Source: Exiguobacterium aurantiacum DSM 6208
GTDB lineage: Bacteria > Bacillota > Bacilli > Exiguobacteriales > Exiguobacteriaceae
DNA length: 64,000 bases
Assembly: GCF_000702585.1 (NCBI RefSeq)
Contig: NZ_JNIQ01000001.1
Location: forward strand, 1,059,001-1,123,000
Reading direction: 5' to 3'
Positions 1 to 6,692 of the stretch are shown here, piece after piece; within the stretch, counting starts at the first letter, position 1; the number at the start of each line of letters is the position of its first letter. A program made the position numbers and the translations under genes. The notes below the pieces were generated by a model. It ran no database searches. It saw only the letters and a program-made list of their open reading frames with translations, and was not told the origin of the DNA.

Positions 1-363
1 TGGGAGAAACAGCACCGCGACTTGATCGACAGCGTGCTTCCCGACGAGGCGCAGGCGAGCCCGGACGTCTTCTATGAGGACGGCCGCTATCACATGTTCT
101 TCTGTTACCGCGACGCGACCGACTATCGGAAAAACCCGGAACGGACGTATCGTCTCGGTTACGCGTCGTCACCGGACCTCCTCCACTGGACGCGGGACGA
201 TGCGGTCATGAAGTTCACGCGCGCTGAGACCGGATTCGACGACGAGATGGTCGCGTATCCGCACACGTTCACGCTGAACGGCAAACGCTATTTGTTATAC
301 CTCGGCAACGAGGTCGGACGGGCCGGGTTCGGCATCGCCGAACGGAAGGAGGGGACGACATGA
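1..363 (+). CDS. Glycosidase-like beta-propeller protein, C-terminal part
   Basis: This is the last 120 codons of a gene that begins before the window; the frame is open from base 1. The visible part resembles the end of five-bladed propeller proteins of the GH43/GH32/GH130 type, with repeated blade motifs such as DGRYHMFFCYRD and LGYASSPDLLHWTRDD. It closely parallels the C-terminal third of the next gene, so the two are probably tandem duplicates. The stop overlaps the next start in an ATGA. A role in sugar or polysaccharide metabolism is inferred from fold and context only; substrate and catalytic residues cannot be judged from this piece. Confidence 0.7.
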   Translation, partial: WEKQHRDLIDSVLPDEAQASPDVFYEDGRYHMFFCYRDATDYRKNPERTYRLGYASSPDLLHWTRDDAVMKFTRAETGFDDEMVAYPHTFTLNGKRYLLYLGNEVGRAGFGIAERKEGTT

Positions 364-1301
364 GATGGAAGAAGCTCGGGCACATCTTCGACCCAGAGCC
401 GTACGGTTTCTTCGGTGACTATTCGGCGTTCGCGCAGTCGCCGCAGGCGCTCGTCTTCGATGACTTCGTCCGCATCTATTTCTCGACGCGGGAGCCGGAC
501 ACGGACGGCACGTTCAAGAGCCACGTCCGCTACGTCGATATGACGCCTGCGTTCGAGGTGATCCGTGTGTCACACGAAGCGGTCATCCCGCTCGGCAAGC
601 TCGGCACGTTCGATGAGCACGGCATCTTCCCGTTCCACGTCACCCGGACGAACGGTGGCTTATACGGCTACACGAGCGGATGGAGCCGCCGCGAGTCGGT
701 GTCGGTCGAGACAGGGATCGGCCTTGCGGTCAGCCGTGACGACGGGCTGACGTTCGAGCGGCTCGGGGACGGGCCGGTGCTGTCGGCGAGCGTCGACGAG
801 CCGTTCCTCGTCGGGGACCCGTTCGTCGTCACGCGCGAGCGGCAGTACATGTACTACATTTACGGGACGACGTGGAAGGAAGGACCGGACGGGGTCGCCG
901 AACGGACGTATAAGATCGCCCTCGCCACATCGACTGACGGACAGTCGTTCACGCGGCACGGACGGGTCGTGCCGGACGCCATCCAAGACGAGAGCCAGGC
1001 GCTGCCGACCGTGTTCGAGGCGGACGGACGCTACCACATGGTGTTCTGTTTCCGCGACACGTTTGGCTTCCGGACCGACCCGACGCGCGGATATCGGCTC
1101 GGCTACGCCTATTCGGACGACCTCGTCGACTGGACGCGGGATGACGCCGCGCTCGGGTTCGAGCGGAGCGATACCGGTTGGGACGCCGACATGGAATGTT
1201 ATCCGCACGTGTTCGAGATGAAGGGACGCCACTACCTGCTCTATAATGGCAACGCGTTCGGGCATGACGGGTTCGGCGCTGCCGTCTTGGAGGACGTATG
1301 A
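360..1301 (+). CDS. Glycosidase-like beta-propeller protein
   Basis: A complete 313-residue protein with no signal peptide, so probably cytoplasmic. Repeated blade motifs can be seen (GDPFVVTRERQYMYYIYGT, DGRYHMVFCFRD, LGYAYSDDLVDWTRDD), as in GH43/GH130-like five-bladed propellers. Its start overlaps the previous paralogue and its stop overlaps the following acetyltransferase, giving a tightly coupled operon. Together with the UDP-sugar dehydrogenase further on, it suggests the tail of a polysaccharide or glycoconjugate locus. Whether it is a hydrolase, a phosphorylase or a non-catalytic binding protein cannot be decided from the sequence. Confidence 0.7.
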   Translation: MRWKKLGHIFDPEPYGFFGDYSAFAQSPQALVFDDFVRIYFSTREPDTDGTFKSHVRYVDMTPAFEVIRVSHEAVIPLGKLGTFDEHGIFPFHVTRTNGGLYGYTSGWSRRESVSVETGIGLAVSRDDGLTFERLGDGPVLSASVDEPFLVGDPFVVTRERQYMYYIYGTTWKEGPDGVAERTYKIALATSTDGQSFTRHGRVVPDAIQDESQALPTVFEADGRYHMVFCFRDTFGFRTDPTRGYRLGYAYSDDLVDWTRDDAALGFERSDTGWDADMECYPHVFEMKGRHYLLYNGNAFGHDGFGAAVLEDV

Positions 1302-1714
1302 TCACGCTCGGCCGAGGGTCGGTCGACGACTACGTGGCCCATCTCGAGGCGTGTGACGACTTGTTCCCGACGAGATTGTCCGAGCGGGTCGACTTGCGTG
1401 CGTATGCCGAGAAGCTGCACGACCGGGCAACATCGTTCGAGTTGTGGCAGGACGACCGGCTCGTCGGTCTGCTCTCGGCGTACATGGATACGGATGTGGC
1501 GTTCATCAGTCATATTTGCGTGTTGCCGGAGGTTCCGGCTGGGAGCGGGCACACGCTATTGGATGCGTTGGCTGATGAGATGAAGCGCACCGGGAAACGC
1601 GTCGTCCGGCTCCACGTCGAGGCGGACAACGACCGGGCCATCCGGTTTTACAACCGGCACGGGTTCCTCGAGATTGGACGGTTGAATCGAGACATCATCA
1701 TGGAGCGAGCCTGA
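1298..1714 (+). CDS. GNAT family N-acetyltransferase
   Basis: A 138-residue protein with the GNAT layout: a central sheet segment FISHICVLPEVPAGSG (acetyl-CoA pyrophosphate loop region, in a weak Q/RxxGxG/A form), a following helix LLDALADEMKRTG, and the C-terminal motif RLHVEADNDRAIRFYNRHGF typical of motif B. Its start overlaps the preceding propeller gene, so it is cotranscribed and may acetylate a sugar or amino-sugar made by that cluster. The acceptor is unknown. A short GC hairpin with a T-run follows the stop. Confidence 0.8.
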   Translation: MITLGRGSVDDYVAHLEACDDLFPTRLSERVDLRAYAEKLHDRATSFELWQDDRLVGLLSAYMDTDVAFISHICVLPEVPAGSGHTLLDALADEMKRTGKRVVRLHVEADNDRAIRFYNRHGFLEIGRLNRDIIMERA

Positions 1715-1717
1715 CCC

Positions 1718-1739
1718 GCGTCGGGACGCTTCTTTTTTG
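1718..1739 (+). terminator. Weak intrinsic terminator
   Basis: A 5-bp GCGTC/GACGC stem with a very short loop is followed by a T-rich run. It closes the propeller/acetyltransferase operon, but the stem is short. Confidence 0.45.
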
Positions 1740-1835
1740 TTGGCGCGGGCAATTGTGAACAGAACGTCACTCGAGGTTTTAAGGGAGACGTGCTATAACT
1801 ATTTATGTGAAATAGTGAACAAATGGAGGGTGCAT

Positions 1836-2483
1836 ATGAAACGATTGGCATGGTTGATGGTCGGAATGGTGTTGGTGCTCGCGGCTTGCGCGACGGGCGA
1901 GGCGGACGAGACGGGCGAACGATTCACATACACGTCGTACGAACTGCCGCTCGATGAGAAAGTGGCGCTCGGGGACGGTCCGCATGAGATCGTCTTCGTG
2001 TTCGATTACAGTTGCCCGTGGTGCAAGAAGTGGATGGAGAGCGTCTTGCCGGAAGTCGAGTCACGTTTCCTCGAGACGGGGGAGGCGACGTTTAAAGGAC
2101 AGCCGCTCGTCTTACTGAACGAGAAGTCACAACTGCTCGCGACGGTCGACGCGAACGCGGAACGGCTCATGCCGGGACGCTACTATGACGTGCAGCGTCA
2201 GATCGGGCTCGATGCCGAGACAGTCGAGGATTATGGGACAGAAGCGTACGTACGCCGGCTCGCGGACTTGTTCGAGGCCGACGCGGAGGCGTTGCTCGCC
2301 CCGCAAGTCGATGTCGGTATCCAGAACGCCCGCTTGTATACACGCGACCTCGGCGTCGACTACGTGCCGACCGTGTATGTCAACGGCATCAAACTGCTCG
2401 ACGCGTTCAGCGTCGACGAGATGGAGCGAGTGATGAACGGGGACATCAAGGCAGGCGACGTCGTCGACGTACCGGCTGAATAA
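1836..2483 (+). CDS. DsbA/thioredoxin-like lipoprotein
   Basis: The 215-residue protein starts at the ATG preceded by ATGGAGGGTGCAT; an upstream in-frame extension lacks a ribosome binding site. Residues 1-19 form a lipoprotein signal ending in the lipobox LAAC, so the mature protein should be anchored outside the membrane. A CPWC active site (FDYSCPWCKKWM) sits after the first strand, and a cis-Pro segment VPTVYVNG follows near the end, as in the DsbA/BdbD family (DSBA-like fold). It probably acts as an extracytoplasmic thiol-disulfide oxidoreductase. No DsbB partner is visible nearby. Confidence 0.88.
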   Translation: MKRLAWLMVGMVLVLAACATGEADETGERFTYTSYELPLDEKVALGDGPHEIVFVFDYSCPWCKKWMESVLPEVESRFLETGEATFKGQPLVLLNEKSQLLATVDANAERLMPGRYYDVQRQIGLDAETVEDYGTEAYVRRLADLFEADAEALLAPQVDVGIQNARLYTRDLGVDYVPTVYVNGIKLLDAFSVDEMERVMNGDIKAGDVVDVPAE

Positions 2484-2489
2484 CGCACA

Positions 2490-2525
2490 CGACACCCGCT
2501 GACAAGTTCAGCGGGTGTCGTTTTG
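2490..2525. terminator. Strong bidirectional terminator
   Basis: A 13-bp perfect stem CGACACCCGCTGA / TCAGCGGGTGTCG with a 5-base loop is followed by TTTTG on the plus strand. It sits between two convergent genes and contains the stop codon of the minus-strand Excalibur gene. Confidence 0.88.
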
Positions 2526-3167
2526 TCCACAGGCGACGCCGTCGAAATCGGTGTCGAACGTGAGCAGATAGGCGTCGTGCTCGAGCGGGACGCCGTCCGG
2601 GTAGACGGCGTTCAAGTCCTCACACGAGCCGTACGTCTCAAAAAAGACGATGTCTTCCGTTTCTTCGGTCGTTGTGTCGATCAAGCGCTCGGCGTCCGCG
2701 AGGGCGAACGCGAGCTCCTCGTTCATCGCCTCGGCCTCACGGAGCCGGTCCTCGAGGGCATAGATCTCGCCGCGTTGCGTCTTGATGACTTCTTCTAGAT
2801 CGACGACTTTCAAGAACAGATGGTCTTTCATCGTGTCCTCGCGGGCGGCGTAGCGGGCCTCGAGCTTCTCGGTCACGTCACGCTCGATTTGAATCGCTTG
2901 CCACGCCAATGCGTCGGCATGTTTCTCCTCCAAGGCGAGCAACTGTTCATCGTGATCGACCGTGGCCGCCGACAACGTTTGGGCCACCTCGCCGAAGTCT
3001 CGTTCCAGTTGGTGGAAGTAGAACGTCGCCGCGACGAGGACGAGATAGAGCGCGGTGGCGAACAGTTGCAGTTTGACGCGCTCGACCGGTTCGTCGGCGA
3101 GCCAGATGAAAATGATGCTGATCGTGCCGGCGACACACGCCGCGGTGATCCATGTCATGACGGTCAT
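2508..3167 (-). CDS. Membrane-anchored coiled-coil protein with Excalibur domain
   Basis: A 219-residue protein. Residues 4-24 and about 33-52 are hydrophobic, giving two membrane segments. Residues 60-160 are rich in Glu, Leu and Ala with heptad-like spacing and should form a long coiled coil. The last 40 residues carry the Excalibur signature: SCEDLNAVYPDG, then the calcium loop DTDFDGVACG with the DxDxDGxxC core and two cysteines. Excalibur domains are extracellular calcium-binding modules usually found on surface proteins and nucleases; here there is no enzyme domain. Topology and role are unknown. Confidence 0.75.
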   Translation of the reverse strand: MTVMTWITAACVAGTISIIFIWLADEPVERVKLQLFATALYLVLVAATFYFHQLERDFGEVAQTLSAATVDHDEQLLALEEKHADALAWQAIQIERDVTEKLEARYAAREDTMKDHLFLKVVDLEEVIKTQRGEIYALEDRLREAEAMNEELAFALADAERLIDTTTEETEDIVFFETYGSCEDLNAVYPDGVPLEHDAYLLTFDTDFDGVACGQNDTR

Positions 3168-3298
3168 CCGTATCCCTCATTTCGGTAGTCTCTTTATCTA
3201 TTCCTGTTCTGTTTGAAAACGTGAAAGAACAGGCGATGATGTTTTTATGAGAGCGAAGAATCTGAGGCGTTGGCAGTTTTTTTCAACTTTTCATCGAA

Positions 3299-3328
3299 TA
3301 AAAAAAGCATCTGACTCACGTCAAACGC
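3299..3328 (-). terminator. Intrinsic terminator with GUGA loop
   Basis: On the minus strand a 9-bp stem (two G-U pairs) is capped by a GUGA tetraloop and followed by seven T. It overlaps the stop codon of the small membrane protein gene. Confidence 0.65.
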
Positions 3329-3557
3329 TCCTTTGTTGCTGATTTCGATTTTTACGCCACTTCCAGACGACGAGGCCGATGATGAGCAGCAACGGGGCGG
3401 CGACCCATGGACGGGCTTCCAAAATGGAGACGATTTCAAAGATGGAGAGCCAGCCGCTCACCATGATGAGGATCAATAGGAACGTTTTCAGTCCCCCCTG
3501 GACCGGAAACCAATAATAGATGAGTAACGTGATCAAAAAGAAAGCGAGTAAGCCCAT
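3321..3557 (-). CDS. Small membrane protein, unknown function
   Basis: A 78-residue hydrophobic protein with two or three predicted membrane segments (LLAFFLITLLIYYWF, FLLILIMVSGWLSIF, APLLLIIGLVVW) and a basic tail KWRKNRNQQQR. The start chosen is the ATG behind GAAAGGACTAACCGC. An earlier ATG at 3581 lies at the predicted transcription start and has no ribosome binding site. No family is recognised. Confidence 0.65.
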   Translation of the reverse strand: MGLLAFFLITLLIYYWFPVQGGLKTFLLILIMVSGWLSIFEIVSILEARPWVAAPLLLIIGLVVWKWRKNRNQQQRSV

Positions 3558-3582
3558 GCGGTTAGTCCTTTCTAGCGTCATT

Positions 3583-3598
3583 TTGACCCATTATAGCA
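3583..3598 (-). promoter_or_regulatory. Extended -10 promoter
   Basis: The minus strand reads TGCTATAAT at 3598-3590, a consensus extended -10 element, with no good -35. It would start transcription about 25 bases before the small membrane protein gene. Confidence 0.55.
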
Positions 3599-3718
3599 TT
3601 TTCATGCGTGAACACGCACTTTCGAGCGATGAAACCGAATGTGGCGGCACGTTGAAGTCTTCCCATACGGGCGGTGTTTCGATACAGTTGAAAGTAGATG
3701 ATTGAAGGAGGAACTAGC

Positions 3719-4960
3719 GTGAAAATTGGAATCATTGGTCTTGGGTACGTCGGACTGGCGACGTTGTGTGGACTGGCGAAAGCAGGCCACGAGGTCATCG
3801 GCGTCGAGAAACATGGACCGAAACTCGAACAATTGAGAAGTGGCGCGATCCCGTTCCACGAACCGGGCATGGCCGAGGTACTGCAGGAATTCGCTGACGC
3901 GATCACGTTGACAGACGAGATCGCCGCGACAGCAGGCGTCGATTATTTGTTTCTCGCAGTCGGAACACCGAGCCGGGAGGACGGCAGTTGCGATTTGACG
4001 TTCGTCGATGACGTGTTCGCCGAGGTGAAGTCAAAACAGAAGATCGTCATCCGGAGCACGGTGCCGCCGGGTACGACGGATTTACTCAACGTGATGTATC
4101 CAGCGCACACGTTCGCCATCGTCCCTGAGTTCTTACAGGAAGGACGCGCCCTCGCCGACGTGTTGAAGCCGCACCGCGTCGTCATCGGCAGCGACAACCT
4201 CGAGATGTGTGAAGAACTCGCGGGTATATACGGTCGCCTCGGTGTCCCGCTCGTCTGCACGTCACCGATCAATGCCGAGTTCATCAAGTACGCGTCGAAC
4301 GCCTTCCTCGCGACGAAGATCAGTTTCATGAACGACTTGTCGCGTCTCGCCGACAAGGCCGGGGCGGACATCACGACAATCGCCGACGGCATGGGGCTCG
4401 ACCCGCGCATCGGCCGCTCGTTCTTGAACGCCGGTCTCGGTTACGGCGGCTCGTGTTTCCCGAAAGATATGAACGCTCTCCTCCACGTGGCCGGAGAGAA
4501 CGGGCTCGACTTGCCGGTCATCCGGGCAGCGGCCGAGACGAACACGGCGCAGCTCCACTACTTGCTGTCGAAGCTCGACGTGACCCGCGGCATGCGTGTC
4601 GCGTTCCTCGGACTCGCCTTCAAGCCGGGGACGGACGACATGCGCGACGCCCCGTCGATTGCGCTCGCCCAGCAACTGCTCCTGCAAGAAGTCGAGGTCG
4701 TCGGGTACGACCCGCTCGCGACATGGGACTACCGCCAAGCGGAGACAGTGGCAGAAGCACTTGACGGTGCCGACTACGCCATCCTCGTCACCGAGTGGGA
4801 TGAACTCATCAACTTGAAACCGGAAGCGTTCGCCGGGATGCGGCAGAAGCGATTGGTCGATGCCCGCAACGCCTGGAAATTCGCGCGCGACCCACACGAT
4901 GTGCAGTATGAAGGGGTCGGCCGGATGCAAAAGAAGACGAACACCCCGACGTCGAAATGA
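3719..4960 (+). CDS. ugd: UDP-glucose/GDP-mannose 6-dehydrogenase family protein
   Basis: The 413-residue protein starts at a GTG behind GAAGGAGGAACTAGC; a possible ATG 21 bases earlier would swallow this site. Residues 1-12 (VKIGIIGLGYVG) form the NAD-binding Rossmann motif, and GGSCFPKD holds the catalytic cysteine at about residue 246. The C-terminal UDP-binding domain includes GLAFKPGTDDMRDAPS. Enzymes of this family oxidise UDP-glucose or a similar sugar nucleotide to the uronic acid for teichuronic acid or capsule. The length fits the family. It stands alone with a terminator after it, so the substrate is not settled by context. Confidence 0.92.
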   Translation: MKIGIIGLGYVGLATLCGLAKAGHEVIGVEKHGPKLEQLRSGAIPFHEPGMAEVLQEFADAITLTDEIAATAGVDYLFLAVGTPSREDGSCDLTFVDDVFAEVKSKQKIVIRSTVPPGTTDLLNVMYPAHTFAIVPEFLQEGRALADVLKPHRVVIGSDNLEMCEELAGIYGRLGVPLVCTSPINAEFIKYASNAFLATKISFMNDLSRLADKAGADITTIADGMGLDPRIGRSFLNAGLGYGGSCFPKDMNALLHVAGENGLDLPVIRAAAETNTAQLHYLLSKLDVTRGMRVAFLGLAFKPGTDDMRDAPSIALAQQLLLQEVEVVGYDPLATWDYRQAETVAEALDGADYAILVTEWDELINLKPEAFAGMRQKRLVDARNAWKFARDPHDVQYEGVGRMQKKTNTPTSK

Positions 4961-4967
4961 ACAAACG

Positions 4968-5013
4968 ACTACTCTCTTTCGAAACAAGATTTCATAATAG
5001 AGGGTAGTTTTTA
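4968..5013 (+). terminator. Intrinsic terminator
   Basis: A 10-bp stem ACTACTCTCT / AGAGGGTAGT (one G-U pair) with a 21-base loop is followed by TTTTTAGTTTT. It separates the dehydrogenase from the AT-rich AbiE pair. Confidence 0.6.
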
Positions 5014-5087
5014 GTTTTAGGTGTGATGTCACATTTTTTGAACGTTTAATTTAAAAAATGTTACAATATGCGAAAGGAGGGATGGTC

Positions 5088-5747
5088 ATGAATCAGTTAC
5101 ACCAGTTCATACTAGACAATTACGAATATAATGAACCGATTTTCACCAATGATTTAGCCCAAAACGTACGCATGTCTCCTGCTTCATTTCGTCAAGCGAT
5201 CAAACGCTTATCAGATAAAGGCGTAATCCAAAAAGTTGAAAAGGGGATATACTTTGTTCCGAGTCCTAATTCCTTTTTAAAGAATCCTGTCATGAGCGTA
5301 GATCGAATTGTAATCAAACGTTATATCGAGCGAAAAGGGGAGCAAGTAGGATATAAAACCGGCATCAACTTTGCGAATAGTCTCGGCTTAACAACACAAA
5401 CGGCAAGTGTCCCTACAGTCGTCACGAATGAAACGGCATCTATAAAACGAGAAGTAATATTTAATAATAAAAAAGTGATTCTGCGCAAACCACGGGCAAA
5501 CGTGCAAGTGACTAAACAAAACTATAAGCTTTTACAAGTTCTCGACTTATTAAGTGACTTTGAAAGAGTCAGTGAAGAGCCATTGGAAGAAGCGAGAAAA
5601 AAAATAATGGCTTATTTAAAAGATGTCCGCATCGCAGAAGAGGAATTTCAAAAATGTTTAAAAGCATATCCGGATAAAACAAAAGTGAAAGTATACGAAC
5701 TAGGAGTCCAAAATGAACTTACACGAAAATCAAGCAGCCTTCTCTGA
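5088..5747 (+). CDS. AbiEi-type antitoxin (type IV TA system)
   Basis: A 219-residue protein; the ATG at 5088 sits 7 bases after AAAGGAGG, while in-frame ATGs at 5058 and 5082 are badly placed. Residues 1-65 form a winged-helix segment (IFTNDLAQNVRMSPASFRQAIKRLSDKG, then a KGIYFVP wing) as in the AbiEi/DUF6088 antitoxin family. The rest is the larger C-terminal domain. It overlaps the nucleotidyltransferase gene by 35 bases. Family members bind their own promoter and block the toxin. The gene is AT-rich (AAA, GAA, TTA codons), unlike its neighbours, which suggests acquisition by transfer. Confidence 0.82.
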   Translation: MNQLHQFILDNYEYNEPIFTNDLAQNVRMSPASFRQAIKRLSDKGVIQKVEKGIYFVPSPNSFLKNPVMSVDRIVIKRYIERKGEQVGYKTGINFANSLGLTTQTASVPTVVTNETASIKREVIFNNKKVILRKPRANVQVTKQNYKLLQVLDLLSDFERVSEEPLEEARKKIMAYLKDVRIAEEEFQKCLKAYPDKTKVKVYELGVQNELTRKSSSLL

Positions 5748-6642
5748 AATGATTAGCGCGACAGCGGTCGCCTTCAATTTTGAAGAATTTCAAATTGAAA
5801 AAGACTATCATGTTTCTTTATTATTAAAGGCACTATCGACAAGTAATCCTCACTTTGTGTTTAAAGGGGGAACCTCGCTTTCGAAATGTTACGATGTAAT
5901 TAATCGTTTTTCGGAAGATATTGATCTTACGATTCTCGCTGATCGCAAAGTGACGAATGGGCAAAAAAGATCAACGAAAGATAGCATATTGAACTCGATT
6001 GAAGAAAGCGGCTACAGTCTTTTGAATGACCTAGAAGCTATAAAAACGAGAAGGGATTTCAACAAGTATTTAGTGGGCTATCCTAAGGCATACAATGGTG
6101 GGGAGCATATGGTCGACCATATTATCATAGAGACAAATATGACGTATAGACCGTTTCCGTGTGAGCGTCTGCTGGTTAGTAATTTCATTACGAAATATCT
6201 ACAGTCAGAAAAAGAGTATGGGTTGATTGAACGATTCCAACTGCAACCTTTTTCTATGCAAGTACAGACAGTAAGCAGAACATTTCTTGATAAAATATTT
6301 GCGGTTTGTGATTATTTTGAAATGAATGAGTCGTCTCGATATTCAAGACATTTGTATGACTTGCATATGATATGGAGAAGTGACCTTTTGAACAAGAACG
6401 AAGTGAATAGCATACTTCAAGATGTGATTGAAGTAAGGCGAGAGGGGAAGAATACACCTTCCTCTCAGAAAGGATATCGATTGGTTGATACGCTAATCCA
6501 ATTGATTGAGACTAATTTTTATAAGGAAGACTATGAAACAAATACGTTAGAATTTATATCACGTCACGTAGCATATGAAGAAGTAATCAAATCAATCAAG
6601 TGCATTGCGGAAGATGATTTTCTACCTGATGAAATAAATTAA
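5713..6642 (+). CDS. AbiEii nucleotidyltransferase toxin
   Basis: A 309-residue protein with the DNA polymerase beta-like nucleotidyltransferase core of AbiEii/AbiGii toxins: FKGGTSLSKCYD followed by RFSEDIDLTI, which supplies the GS motif and the two catalytic aspartates. Downstream are a conserved basic helix (QTVSRTFLDKIFAVCDYF) and the SRHLYDLHMIW segment. In this family the toxin modifies tRNA or another nucleotide substrate, causing reversible growth arrest that can abort phage infection. It is translated from within the end of the antitoxin gene. Base composition matches the antitoxin and not the flanks. Confidence 0.88.
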   Translation: MNLHENQAAFSEMISATAVAFNFEEFQIEKDYHVSLLLKALSTSNPHFVFKGGTSLSKCYDVINRFSEDIDLTILADRKVTNGQKRSTKDSILNSIEESGYSLLNDLEAIKTRRDFNKYLVGYPKAYNGGEHMVDHIIIETNMTYRPFPCERLLVSNFITKYLQSEKEYGLIERFQLQPFSMQVQTVSRTFLDKIFAVCDYFEMNESSRYSRHLYDLHMIWRSDLLNKNEVNSILQDVIEVRREGKNTPSSQKGYRLVDTLIQLIETNFYKEDYETNTLEFISRHVAYEEVIKSIKCIAEDDFLPDEIN

Positions 6643-6651
6643 CAACGCATT

Positions 6652-6692
6652 AAGACGAGACCGTTTCTAATCAACTGGTCTCGTCTTTTTTC
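6652..6692. terminator. Bidirectional terminator
   Basis: The stem AAGACGAGACC / GGTCTCGTCTT is perfect over 11 bp and followed by TTTTTT on the plus strand. It serves the AbiE operon and overlaps the last codons of the convergent EAL gene. Confidence 0.82.

Noticed and set aside
660-1265. Long minus-strand frame opposite the propeller gene
   Set aside because: It mirrors the GC-rich coding strand, gives low-complexity Arg/Val/Asp-rich protein and has no ribosome binding site.
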